From the NCBI GenBank assembly GCA_027257055.1, contig JAPVLO010000123.1:2232001-2296000 (forward strand): DNA of 64,000 nt. The letters are read 5' to 3'. Numbering within the stretch: position 1 is the stretch's first letter; every line of letters begins with the position of its first letter. The stretch comes from Cephalopachus bancanus. Lineage: Eukaryota; Chordata; Mammalia; Primates; Tarsiidae. A program made the position numbers and the translations under genes. This document shows positions 35,561-47,084 of the stretch, piece after piece. Under the pieces are notes generated by a model. The model worked only from the letters and a program-made list of their open reading frames with translations, was not told the DNA's origin and searched no databases.

Positions 35561-36990
35561 TGCAGACTACAATTCCAAGAAATAGTGATGGCCTCAAGGA
35601 CACTCAGAGGAAAGAGTCCAGGCAGGTGAGGGACAAGATTTCTGACAAATTGCAAAAGAGGGGAAAAGACATTTAAGAGACTTCCACATTAAGAATGGGT
35701 ACCAACAATCAGGAAATTTCTATTGCTACACTAGTTCCAAATCATAAACTCTCACCCCTCTTTAAACACTTTTCATCGTTTGATCTTTATCAGATGAACC
35801 CTGCTCCATCCCTTCTGTGAACCACTCCCAGCACAGTCCACCCCAGTATGTGCCAGACACACAGCTGCTGAAGGAGAGGACAACGGATGGATGGATGGAT
35901 GAAGACTGTCTAGGGAGAGCCCTGACACAGTTGGGATCACCATCATATTCACATCTGTTGCTTATCTCTGCTGAGACAACTATCCTAAGACACTTCTGCA
36001 TTCACTGAGCTTCAAGCTCCCATGTGCATGTGCATCGCACAGTATGGAACAGGGCAGTTAGGGAACTGGAAGGAAGGTGGTAGGAAGTAGAGAATACATA
36101 CAACTTTTCAGCATCAGTTTTGGCAAAAATAGGGCTCTCAAGAATGGAATTCAATTCAATAAACATTTACCCAACACCTCCTAAGCGAAAAGGCCTGCTG
36201 TTTGCCTCTTTGATTGGCACAGATTATATTCCCTGACGAGGAGGTAGCATGCACTCATCGTGTGAAGCTGACAGTACACATGGTCCTGTTTCAAGTGTGT
36301 TGCTCTTGTTCCTAACGGACCTGCCAGAGTAGTGCTACCCTCTGAAACCAGACGTTCCTCCAGCACTGGCTCCCACCACACAAGGACTTGCTGTTGCCCA
36401 CTGATCTCAAAACATCACCAGGGCTCTTCAGCTAGTCATGTGAGAAGGCATAAGCCATCTGAACCCAAGCGTATGTGTGCCTCATGGCACTTTCCATAAG
36501 AACAAAGGGCTGTGCACAGGAATAGCCTTGACTGAGAAGTCCAAGTCAAAACGAGAAGGCCTGACAAGGCCCTTGAGGTCAAAGCTGCAGGGGGCTCCCC
36601 TAACTTTAGGCTAAAACTTCTCCCTGCCTGCTCTCACCCAAGAGCCTTAAACTGCCCAATCCCTTGTCTCTCCCAAAGGAGATGCAGGAAATTCTCTCTG
36701 TGTCTTCTCAGCACCTCAATCCTGGAAAGGGCTCTCAGAGAGGGAAGGGCTGCCCAGAGGCTGCACATCTGTTCAGACTGATGTGTGGGAGAGCAGCTGG
36801 GCCTGCTCTGATACCAGCCTATGGGGAAGTAGCTGGCAGGCAGGGCTTTTCCAGAAATGGCAAGTTCCAGGAGACATAATCACTATCGTCATGCCCTGCT
36901 GCCTCCCACTGCTGTAGAAACACAGCAAGGGGCTTTCTGATCTGGCTGGTGTGCCACTACCCATAATGGTGACAAATATTCAACAATCCT
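35561..36990. other. Mostly unique intron
   Basis: Contains a short GGAT repeat (35884-35901) and a weak reverse MIR/L2 trace near 36148-36185 (AATTCAATAAACATTTACCC). Nothing else was recognised. Confidence 0.4.
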
Positions 36991-36994
36991 TCTG

Positions 36995-37255
36995 TAGGTT
37001 TTCCAGGCATTTTCACGTGTTATTGAACAATTCTAACAGTTCCTCTTGATTAAACACCAACTTTGTGCTAGGTATTTATGGGTATTTTCTCATTTAACCA
37101 TCAAAACAAATCTCAGGAATGAGAAACACAGTTATCCTCATTTTACAAATAAGGAAACTGAGGCTCAAGGAGGCTAACTGGCCAATGTCTCAGAGCTAGT
37201 AGGCAGCAGAGCTGGGGACTGGACCAGAGACCCAGTCATAATCTCCACCACAGCA
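36995..37255 (-). repeat. MIR, full length or nearly so
   Basis: TTGTGCTAGGTATTTATGGG, ATTTTACAAATAAGGAAACT, GAGGCTCAAGGAGGCTAACT and GAGCTAGTAGGCAGCAGAGC follow the reverse MIR. Confidence 0.9.
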
Positions 37256-38667
37256 AGTCTAGTAGTGGCTCCATTTTCCAGTAGTGGTGGGGGTGTAAGG
37301 ATCAGAGCTGGCCCACTGTCATGTAGCAGAGGTCTCACACTGACCATCTGTAGTCTAGATTTGGGCCAGGGAGATGTATTCTGTTTGGCCTGCAGTAGTT
37401 TTGAGCTTTTCTTTCAAATTTTTTTTTCATTAAGCAAACATTTATAAATCAGGAGATTTTCACAAAAGAATACTGATTTCTAGCTTCTTCTGAAGAATCA
37501 TACATGTCGACCTGCCTTCTTGGGTGGGACCTGAATTTGGCTGCCTCCTGTGGACAAGGCTGATGTTCTCCAGTGATCCTAGGTCCCACCATAGACCCCA
37601 CTTGGCCACTACCTTTAGTCTACTGGCCTGCTGGCCCTGCTGGTATTGTGACCCCTTCACAGAGCCAGTTAATGGCATTAGCCACAGGTTCCTGGTAGAA
37701 TACATGTTTCCAGTATGTTGGTAAAAAGGAAAAGTGCTAAATAATGGTAGATTATTTTTGTCATCTTAATAAATACAGGCTGTCACCGGAAATTTGACAG
37801 GTCTAGTGAATCTGTAGTGTGAACCACATTCACACTTGTGAAGCAGATTCAGCTTGCTTCCATCTTTTTATGCAGCCTTGCTGAAGGATACTACACACCC
37901 AAGGATCTGACAAGATACAAGGCCAACCAGAAGGCTATACACAGCTGGAAGTTTGGCCACAGTCCATGTTTGCACTTAAGCACTACTTGGTCAGACATAT
38001 GGAACACTAACGACCATCACGTGGCCTCGGCTGCTGAGAAGTGGCCCAGAGCGATGGAAAGCAAACCTCCTGAGCTAGCTGATGCAAAGGTATTTAACCA
38101 ACAAGTGAGAGAAGCACCTTCTGCATTGGGTGGCAATGAAGAAGGAATGCAATGTCTAAACCGGGGAGTGCCCACAATTAAGACTTCAGACTGCCAACTC
38201 AACATCTCCACTCACATATGCACTAGGTATGGCAGAACAAAAGGGTTCCTCAATGAACTACTGAATTTCCCTCCAAACCTACTCTGTCAACCTCCCCTAC
38301 CACAGCAAACACTATTCCTACTAAAGACTCTGAGTATGATATCTGTTCTTTATTTTATTAAAAAGAAATTTTAGAGTGTTAAAGAGGTGTCAAAGACATA
38401 GTAATATCAAACTCAAGAATTTCTATTTGTTATAATCAGAAGAACTGAAAGAGAATTGAGCAAACAACATTCCCATCATGGGATTCAATGATATTCACTG
38501 TATCCTTGTACCATTGCAAATCACCTTGGGTCATCAGCAGTGCCTGGACCACACTTTGATGAACTCTGGAGTACATAATTCTGGAATGTAGTCCAGTGTC
38601 TAGTCTGATTCAAGCAGACAAAGTGATGGGGGAGGTGTCAGTGACCCTTGAGAACAGCCAAAGAGAT

Positions 38668-38670
<3 letters not shown>
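37256..38670. other. Unique intron with a long chance frame
   Basis: Nothing recognised. A 178-codon plus frame spans 37838-38374, but it starts at GTG with no ATG at its head and has no recognisable domain. Confidence 0.4.
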
Positions 38671-38671
<1 letters not shown>

Positions 38672-38740
<69 letters not shown>

Positions 38741-38771
38741 AGAGAGAGAAGGAGAGAGAGAGAGAGAGAGA
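38672..38771. repeat. GA microsatellite, 100 bp
   Basis: Almost pure GA dinucleotides broken by two AAGG interruptions near 38737-38752. Such tracts are usually length-polymorphic. Confidence 0.97.
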
Positions 38772-39797
38772 CCTCTAGTCTAAGTTGAGGCATCAGCAAC
38801 TGAGAGATGACAGACTGCTGGACCTCCAGTGTATGTGGGAAAGGAATTTAGGCGTAAAGGGAGGGGAGGTAGAAACTGGCTTTGTCTGATTGTCCAGGTT
38901 TCCCTGGACCCCACAGACCAAGAGATAGCTGAACCTGTGCAACCCCCTGCCCCTGAAGCTGAAGGAGAATGAGGAGGCAACGGGGAGGCAAAGGAGAGAG
39001 GATTTCCCCAGATGTCCACTTACCTCAAAAGCACTGGCTTAGAGGGTAAGAACAGGCCCAATCCCACCAGTTATGAAGTGCTGCCACTCTGGACTCCACA
39101 AACACAGGTGCAAACAAAGAACACCCACAAAGTGCCAGGAGAAGAAGACCAGACAGAAAAGCAATGCATAAGCCCAGGGAAGGACAGCTATTCAAGGAGA
39201 GAAGTAAGAACTCAAATCACATGAGTTCATGGCAGACTTAAAAGACTTTCTATAGATGAAAATAATGTCTTCCCAACTATAGTAGGTTGAGATGTAAATT
39301 AGCGGCCTGGAAGACGAAATGGAAAAACTATCTCCAAATAGCAAAAATATAAAGAGATAGAATGTATACAGGAAAAGATAACAGACCTGGAGGACAGATC
39401 CTGGGAGATCTAACATAAGAATACTGGGGATTCTAGAAGAAGAAAAAAGGAACTGATGGAGGACAGCCAATAATTAAATAACAAATAGAAAACAATTCTC
39501 CTGAACTGAAAAAAGACCTGAGCCTGCAGACTGAAAAGGCTCATAGAGTTCCAGGAAGAATGACAAAAAAAGACACATATACAGGTTACCCTGGTACAAC
39601 TGCTCAACTTAAGGAAAAACACAAAACCTTAAAAGCTTCCAGACAGAAAGAACATTTTATGTATAATGAAAAAAAAAATTCAGACTGACATTGGACTTCT
39701 CACCAGAAACATAAGAAGCTAAATGAGAGTGGATACCATTGTACACACTGCTCAAAAAAGAGAACCAAAACCCCCAAATAGTTTGCACATCATTTTT

Positions 39798-39924
39798 TTA
39801 TAATCAATATTTTTTATTATGATATTGTGGGATACAGTTAAGGGTTAGGCATACAAATATGCTTCATTCAAGGCACCCTTGTTGATAAGAGGTGTCTCCC
39901 CGTCCCCAGACAAATGTTTACTAC
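39798..39924 (-). mobile_element. 5'-truncated L1 3' tail, 127 bp
   Basis: On the minus strand it ends in an A-rich tail. It contains GTTAGGCATACAAATATG and CACCCTTGTTGATAAGAGG on the plus strand. Perfect target-site copies CATCATTTTT lie at 39788-39797 and 39925-39934. It is related to the element at 49334. Confidence 0.75.
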
Positions 39925-40331
39925 CATCATTTTTCAGGACAAAAGATCTTTGCAGACATGCAAGAATTCACTGGGATTATCACCCATACCCCATCTATGG
40001 AAAATACTTAAAGCAACAAACAGCACCAGAACAGAGACCTCAACCTGGGAGAAAAAAGAACAGGTCAGGAAATCATAATGAGTAAGGAAGCTTGCTCACA
40101 CCCCTGCTCTCTCCCCTTTCTCACACATCTAAATGGATAATGGTAGATGTTCTGGGAATGCAACTGCTAAATAAGGGCTCTGAAAATAGAAGGGACATAC
40201 TACAAGGGAAATTTCAACAAGAGCCCAAAGCTAAAAATATGAAATGATCCTAACAAAATCCAGAAATTGAAGGCAGGAGAAGCAAAAGTGCTTCAAGGTC
40301 TCATCCTAAGTAGGGACAGGGAAACAATTTC

Positions 40332-40640
40332 TTTTTTTCTTTTCTTTCTTTTTTTTTTTTGAGTTGGAGTCTCACTCTGTCGCCCAGACTGGAGTGCAGT
40401 GGCTGCTCCTGCCCACTGCAGCCTCGACCTGCTGGGCTCCAGTGATCCTTTCACCTCAGCCTTCCAAGTAGCTGGAACTACAGGCATGCGCTACCACGCC
40501 CGGCTAATTTTTTGATTTATTGTAGAGATGAGGTCTCACCAAGTTGCTCGGGCAGGTCTTGAACCCGCGGGCTCAGGCAGTCCACTCACCTCAGCCTCCC
40601 AAGGTGAGGGATTACAGGTTGAGCCACCGAGCCCAAATCT
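40332..40640 (-). repeat. Alu SINE, A-box-deletion lineage, hairpin form decaying
   Basis: Minus-strand Alu within the HAL1-type element. The right arm reads GTGGCTGCTCCTGCCCAC, a mutated hairpin; the left arm has CACCAAGTTGCTCGGGCAGG. Perfect target-site copies GGGAAACAATTTC lie at 40319-40331 and 40641-40653. Confidence 0.95.
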
Positions 40641-41695
40641 GGGAAACAATTTCAAGGTCTCATCCCACTGAGGAAGGGAAAAGCAGCAAGAAAATGGAGC
40701 ATCTTGGAGGGAGAAACAGTTATTTTATGTTATCTTGTTTTCAAGTAACGGTAAAACAATATGTATTTGATTACGAAGTAAGGGGGAAAGAACGTAAGCT
40801 TTGATGAAACGGAAAAGTAGAGAACTTTTCTATTTAACATGGAGAAAAATGAAATTCAAAGCAACTACATTAAACCAGCACAAACAAGGGAAACAAAATA
40901 GTGATGGAAGGAAATTATAAACATACTGCAAGAAGGAAGGAATAAAATCAAGAACATCAGCTAACAGATTAAATTTCTCATTAAAAACAGAAGATGCCAG
41001 ATTGGATTTTAAAAAATTAAAGCAAAAACCAAGCCCCAGGTGCATGATGTTTACAAGAAACTGATTAAAATGTTGGAAATAAATGAATAGGCAAACATGT
41101 ACCAGGAAAAGGCAAATAGAAGAAAGGCAAGAGTGTCAAAATTCATTAGATAAGGGGGAATTTTAGTTTAAAAAAAAAAAAAAATCCAACACTGTGGAGA
41201 ATAAATGAAGATATTCATAATGACAAAAGAAACTGTTATAAAGAAGTTATAACCACCAGAAATCTGAATGCATTAAATATAAAAGCCAAAAATATAAAGT
41301 ATGTATTATTAGAAAAGGAATAAATAAAATTTTAGTGTAAAATTTTAAAAAGTCTATTTTTAAAAATGGATGTAATTTATAGGCAAAAATTAACCAAGCT
41401 ATCAGAGAAAATAGAATTACTAGAAATATGTAGGTCCTTACAGAAGGGACCATTTTTAGGGACCTAGATCATTTATAAAAATTGATCATGTATTAGGTCT
41501 CAGAGATAAACCTTAACAAATTTGACAATGTGTTTTTAATAAAGACATTTTATTAGAGGGCAAAAAACCAGGTTTGAAGAAAAGACATGTCTTTGAATGG
41601 AAACTTTTAACATTATAAAAAAAATCCCCCTCATGAACAATGGAATTTAATACAATATTTAATTAGAATTTCAACAAGTTTTTTGTTTGTTGTTT

Positions 41696-41985
41696 ATTTT
41701 GGGTCAGGATCTCACTCTATCACCCAGGCTAGAACACAGTGGCATGATCACGGCTTACTACCTTGACCTCCTGGGCTCAAGAAACCTTGCTGTAGTCTCT
41801 TAAATAGCTGACACTACAGGAGTGTACCACCATGCCCAGCTACTTTTAATTTTTATTTATTTTATTTTTTTTAGAGACAAAGTCTCGCTGTGTTGCTCAG
41901 GCTGGTCTTGAACACTTGAGCTCAAGTAATCCTCCTACCTCAGCCTCCCAAAGTACTGAGATTGAGGCGCGAGCCACAGCCTGGC
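41696..41985 (-). repeat. Alu SINE, old AluJ-like form
   Basis: Minus-strand, diverged Alu with ancestral A-box length (GAGGCGCGAGCCACA) and a normal right arm (GGCATGATCACGGCTTACTA). It has an ATTT-type expansion in the middle linker. Confidence 0.9.
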
Positions 41986-41989
41986 TTGT

Positions 41990-42405
41990 TTTGTTTTTAG
42001 TTAGAAATTCTATCTCATGAAGAGTTGGTATCTACCCCCTACCCCCAGCCTAGACAGGAGGCAAAGGCTCAAGTCTGGTTCCTCTATCCCCTGAGCTACC
42101 ACACATTCCCCAGCTTCACTTCTACAAGATGACAAAGCATACAGCCCATCAGGTCAGAGCCTGACCTTTCACTTCTACACACACCTCCTGGTGGGAACTA
42201 GACCTGCAAGGAAACCAGCAGGTAAGACACAGCTCAGTGTCGAAACTAGAAAGGTGGATTAGTGAGTGGGCTTGCTTTCACCTATCAGTACCAAATGAAG
42301 AATATTTTCATTTCTCAAATTCACCTCTGGAATGCTTTAAAAGCTTCTCAAGCACAACAGCATTGCATTATAGTTATTTCATCAACCTTCACATATGCCC
42401 CATTA
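41990..42405. other. Unique intron, nothing recognised
   Basis: No repeat or exon-like signal supported. Confidence 0.4.
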
Positions 42406-42409
42406 AGAA

Positions 42410-42570
42410 GAAAGGGATAGCTATTCTCTTCTCCCAACTTCCAGGCAAAAGAGCACAAGTTTGGAAAGGATGTGACTTGCTCAAGGTCACAAGCCAGCAA
42501 TCAGCTGTGCTAAGGCTCCAACCCAGGTCTTCTGACTCCACATCCCAGGCTTCCTCCCTGCTAATCTTTG
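42410..42570 (-). repeat. MIR fragment
   Basis: GTGACTTGCTCAAGGTCACA, AGCCAGCAATCAGCTGTG and TCCAACCCAGGTCTTCTGAC match the reverse MIR. Confidence 0.8.
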
Positions 42571-43245
42571 TGATAAGACACAGCGGCAGGATGAGTCAGT
42601 CACACGCTGCTGTAGGTGATGGAGGAATGATGGGGGTGATGGGTCGTGGCACCAGACCCAGGCTCCTCTAGGGAATCTTTCTGGGAGAGCTGCTGGAACC
42701 TGGGCCAGGCTAGAGTTGGGCCCAGAAGGGGGTGGGGCTGCTCCCTGCTCAAATGCTTGGCTTCAGAGGTGGCTGCTGCTGTTGTCTAGTCAGACACTCA
42801 GAGGTCAGCCGAGAGCAACTCCCTTGCAGAGCTCCTGGCAGAAGGCAAGCTTGTGAGCCCATTGGCCCTAAGACCCATTGCAGTCTCAGAATCTGGCATG
42901 GCGCTTCCTCAGGGTGACTTCGATGCCACCTGTTAGGGGGCCCTATGAGCTGCAGGAGGGCAGGCCAGTGCCCACCAGGGTGGCAAGGCATCTCTTCCTT
43001 GAGGACAGAGCCCACCTAATCACCCAGGAGAAAGTACAATTGGACTGGGTGGGGGCCAGGAGGAAGGATGTGGAGGGATCAGAGTCCACTTAAGTATTCC
43101 TGATGAGGGTATATGAACAAGTTGCTCTTTGTCTGCCAACTCAGTGAGACTATGGATCCTCAGAGAAGGCAGGTACCAAAGCAACACTTCCGAGACACTG
43201 GAGAGGACTTGGACCTCTAACACAGGATGGAAGAGGTGAACAGCC
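42571..43245. other. Unique, GC-richer intron
   Basis: No repeat or exon-like signal supported. Opposing frames at 42749-43093 have no recognisable product. Confidence 0.4.
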
Positions 43246-43249
43246 TCAC

Positions 43250-43455
43250 TGTGTGAACACACTGAAGAACTACTCTGTGCCAGATGTTGCACTTAGTGGT
43301 TTATATGTACCATTTCATTTCATCCTCGCAACTCTTTGAGGAAGGTACCGTTCCAGTGGAGGAAATTGAGGTGAAGAGAGATTAACTCGTTTGCTCAAGG
43401 TCACACAGGTGGTTGGTGGCAGAACTGAGCTTCTGTGTGACTCAGCAAGGCGCTA
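43250..43455 (-). repeat. MIR, nearly full length
   Basis: CTGTGCCAGATGTTGCACTT, ATTTCATTTCATCCTCGCAA, GAGGAAATTGAGGTGAAGAG and CTCAAGGTCACACAGGTGGT follow the reverse MIR. Confidence 0.9.
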
Positions 43456-43599
43456 CAGTGCCACCCATCCGAACTCCTCCTGGGCTTACCCTGCTCTCCT
43501 TGCAGCTTAGTGCCCTGCTAAGGCTAGCTAGGGTAGCCCAGTACTCACTGCTTTCCTACCCTTGTCTGAGAGGGTCCTGCCCACCAGCAGCTAGGGGGA

Positions 43600-43690
43600 C
43601 AGCACTGGGATTTGGAGTTAGACCTGGGTTCACAGAGGCTGTCCCACTCTGTACTGCAGTTGTCCTGCCATCCAGAAACTAATAACCAAG
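43600..43690 (+). repeat. MIR fragment
   Basis: GGGATTTGGAGTTAGACCTG and GGTTCACAGAGGCTGTCCCA match the MIR 5' half. Confidence 0.6.
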
Positions 43691-44595
43691 GAGGAAAGAG
43701 CATAGTACCTGTGATTTACCTTGTACCTGCATATATATTCTCAGTGAGTCATGAACTCAAGTGATGAGCTCACTTGATGCAGAATTCCCTCTGTCCTCCT
43801 TGGTGTGGCCCTACTTTGAGGTTGGGAGGATGATTTCTTACATCTCCTGAAATTTCTGCTCATTCCTCCTTCTAAGGTAACAAGTCTAATTTTTTGTCCA
43901 TGTGAGAGGGTCTCAGAAATTGGTACCTCTGGCTGGAAGCCTTTAGTTCTGTCTAAGGCCCCGAAAATGTCTTTACAGACACTCAGAAATCTAACAGAGG
44001 TGCTTTACAGCCACCTGTTTATCACAGAAAATGGCAGCCTGGCTGACTGGCTAGAGCCAGAACTCAAGATGAGAGGGAGAGAGGCAGACACTTACCAAGT
44101 ACTGAAGTGACACCTATAGGGAAAAGTTAAGGGGACCAACCTTTGGAACAGATTAAGTTCTGTCCTAGAATCTGCAGGACTATCAGCTGACAATGGTTTG
44201 AGTATTGGCAAGGGAAGGGTGAGGCTAGGGGATGTGAGGAGAGTATCCAGAGGCAAGCTCCTCTTTACAAAGGAGGCTGTTAGGAAAATCTAATGCACAC
44301 TTGACCACCTGCAGTTCTGTCTTACACTCCTTCTTCCTAGGACCCAGCTTAGCAGAATGGGAAAATATTTGCTGACTATTTTATAAAAGTTAATTAACTG
44401 CTATTAAAACATGCTCTTGAACTTAATTATGTTCTTTATTTTACCATTTACATATTGCAAGCCTTCAAGTGATGGTAACTCCTTGAGCTGACTCTTCATC
44501 TTGATTTCATTTGTGCAGTTTTAAGAACTTCTCTCTTCAAATATGCATGCAGTAGCACCATGAGTCATAAGTGTAATGGGTAATTTTATTGGCAA
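43691..44595. other. Unique intron, nothing recognised
   Basis: No repeat or exon-like signal supported. Confidence 0.4.
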
Positions 44596-44599
44596 AATA

Positions 44600-44810
44600 G
44601 ATAAGAACAATGGGCTTGGTGGTTACAAGCCCTAAGCTCAAAGACCAGGTTTGTCAATTTCTATCTAGATGGTCCTGGTCAAATTGTTTAATTTCTCTGA
44701 CTCTCAGTTTCCTCATTTATAAATAGCATAATTCTCACCCAGCCTCCTTTATAGAGATATCATTAGGATTAAGTGAGATGTCTATGATAGCATTTTGTGG
44801 TCTGTAGAAC
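44600..44810 (+). repeat. MIR, nearly full length
   Basis: AATGGGCTTGGTGGTTACAA, AAATTGTTTAATTTCTCTGA, CTCTCAGTTTCCTCATTTAT and AGGATTAAGTGAGATGTC follow the MIR order. Confidence 0.9.
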
Positions 44811-46340
44811 ACATACAAGAATAGTGAAAAAAAATGTTAGGTCTCTCTTAGACTTGGAGATAGACTCACAAATTGAAGTGGCTTGGGACCAACTTATGTC
44901 CATCCTCTCACATATTTGTCAGCATCAAGTATCTAGAGAGCCTCCTCCGCAACTCATGGTCAATGTCATCAAAGTGGGTTCTAAGTCAGCACATTTCCTT
45001 CCTCAAAGCCACAATAGTTGGTTCAGGGATGGGAAGGTAAGCCAGTTAGAGTCAGTGAGAAGCAATAACTTCCTGGGATATTCAGTAAATAAACTCACAC
45101 TTTGCTTGGGGATTTGAAGCTGAGGCCATCTGAGGCTGTGCTGGCTATCTTGTGTCCTGGAGGAAAGAGCCCACCTGAAAGTAGAGTTAACACAGAGGAC
45201 AGCAGAGACACCAGGTCCTGAGGACATCTTTGCAGCCCTCTGAGTCAGATTTTTTAGTGACAGGTATTGCTAAGCTTCCTTTTTCATTTGAGCCAATGTG
45301 GGCAGAATTTCTGTCATTTGCAACTAAAAGGGTCTGATATACAAACTGTGCTCTGCTTTCTACCTGAGAGCCACTCAATTAAACCTGGCATCAGCAGAGG
45401 GCCTCAGCTGAGGACACTCCATCTTCCCCACAAGTGGAACTGCTTAGGGGAATATTAATAGTGATCTTTCCTAGTCTAAGTGGCCAAGCCTCAAAGTTCT
45501 TCAAGAATTCCTTCCTTGAGATGGACTAGGCTTCTAGCTGTGTTTTTCAAGGACTAGTCTGAAGATCCCTGATGATCCAGGAAGGTTCCCAACAAAGTTT
45601 GTGGTTATGATTTCCTTCTGGCCTTCATTCCCTGCCATACTGCACACAACTCATTAGTACAGCCAACTTGTTTGATGGGCATACCTTGTCATGCTTCTGT
45701 GGTTCTTCTCAACCTTTTACCTACCCAGAATACCCTCCTTTCCTACTTCTCAATACCAATTCCTCCTGAAAGCTCAAGCCTGGGGCAGACACTGTTGGTG
45801 ACCCAAGCCATCCACTGTGTTCTCTCTCTCCCTTACTGGCCAAGTCTCAGCTGGGTCCTGGAGTCCACAATTCCTCCTGATGGGCTTAAGCTTGTCATGT
45901 AACTCCACTGTCCTAACAAGTGGCTTAAAAAGAAACACGGGACCCAATTCTGTCCAATAAGATGTAAGAACAATTCTACTAAGGGGGTTTCTGAAACAAG
46001 GAGAGGCTATTAGACCTTGAGTGACCATAGTTTAGGTGTGTGAAACCCTGATGGAGTTGCTGGATGTGCTGAAGCTGGCAAAATGAAAAGGCAGAAAGAG
46101 CTTCATTGGGCAGCATTGGGGCCACTTAATTTCCAGACTTCTTGATATATATGTTCACAATTACCTGTATGGCTTAAGTCATTCTGAATTGGATTTTCTG
46201 CCCCATGACTGATACAAACCTCCATTCGAGCTCCTTTCCTCCTTGAGACTTTTTCCGATCATGCCAGTCGTCCCTAGAGATATCCTCCTCCCCAACACTG
46301 CCCTCTGCAGTGCACATGTACAGGGTTTCTGTCAATGCCA
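44811..46340. other. Mostly unique intron
   Basis: Possible weak L2-like or old repeat similarity near 45680-45880 and 45920-46080, not assignable. No exon signal. Confidence 0.4.
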
Positions 46341-46359
46341 GGAAAGTGAAGTGCTTTTC

Positions 46360-46927
46360 TTTTCTTTCTTTTTTTTTTTGTTAAGATGGTACTTTATTAA
46401 ATCATCTCCTTCCATCAAACAGTGTGTCTAGAAAGCACAAGGCCACATGGCACAGTGTGATACCTGACAAGAGTGGGAACCCTGCTCCATGTGCTGTGCC
46501 CACTGTCACAGGACAGAAGACATGGGTCTCCCGACCTGCAGACCTGTTCCACAAGGTAGGAGGCCTGGAGCCAAGGTCCAATTTCATGGAAGGTGACACA
46601 GCACTCAGGAACCTGAGGACATGATGCTCCTCCCGGACACATGCCTGTGGGAGCTCCTGAACACCCAGAGCAGCCCCACAGAGGTATTCCACTTTGTGTG
46701 TGTCACACACATCAGAAATGCTACTCTGTACTGTCACAGGAACATAAGTTTGATGTTTTCATAAAAATACTATTTCTACAAAAGGTGTTTGACATGGCCT
46801 GGCATGGGGCTCTCAGCGGAGCTGCCCAGCCCCCTAAGGACACATGTAGCTAGCGTTCACTCTCCACCAGCGCCAGAACCCGCTGTGAGAGCCACCTTGG
46901 AAGGGTGTTTTCAAAAACTCCACGGTG
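46360..46927 (-). pseudogene. Processed retrocopy of an unidentified mRNA 3' end
   Basis: Perfect 16-bp direct repeats AAGTGAAGTGCTTTTC lie at 46344-46359 and 46928-46943. Between them, on the minus strand, a 568-bp unit ends in an A tail (plus-strand T run at about 46368-46379). AATAAA is present shortly before the tail (ATTTAATAAAGTACCATC). These are the marks of L1-driven insertion of a polyadenylated mRNA. The copy is 5' truncated, so it is mostly 3' untranslated sequence. A short frame at its 5' end reads NTLPRWLSQRVLALVESER then stop, which may or may not be the parent frame. I do not recognise the parent gene. It is not expected to be functional. Confidence 0.85.
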
Positions 46928-46943
46928 AAGTGAAGTGCTTTTC

Positions 46944-47080
46944 ATTCTAGAGGTGGATTCTGAGGGACCATGATGAGATATGGAGGTCACATTTGTATTC
47001 AGCAGGGAAGGGTGTTGTGGCAGTCTGCCATGGACTCGGGAAGAGGCATATCCAACTTCAAGAATCCAAGCAAAACTCCT
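46944..47080. other. Unique intron beside the retrocopy
   Basis: Short stretch with nothing recognised. Confidence 0.4.
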
Positions 47081-47084
47081 GATT

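Larger units (their letters stand above)
39030..41660 (+). mobile_element. HAL1/L1-type element, degraded, with two insertions
   Basis: The A-rich sequence keeps the order of L1/HAL1 ORF1: AGACCTGGAGGACAGATCC, GATCTAACATAAGAATACTG, GCTCATAGAGTTCCAGGAAG, AAAGCTTCCAGACAGAAAGA. After the L1 tail insertion it resumes with CTTTGCAGACATGCAAGAAT and GCACCAGAACAGAGACCTCA. The later part, to about 41.6 kb, is A-rich and L1-like (GCATTAAATATAAAAGCC). Frames are broken throughout. The left and right limits are approximate. Confidence 0.68.

Noticed and set aside
37838..38374. 178-codon plus-strand frame
   Set aside because: It starts at GTG, not ATG, has no recognisable domain, and lies opposite in strand to GNAO1 in unique intron. 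A transcript or conserved reading frame in relatives would be needed to revive it.
42749..43093. GC-rich stretch with frames on both strands, considered as a nested gene or CpG island
   Set aside because: CpG is sparse, no splice-bounded homologous exon was seen, and no known protein is recognised.
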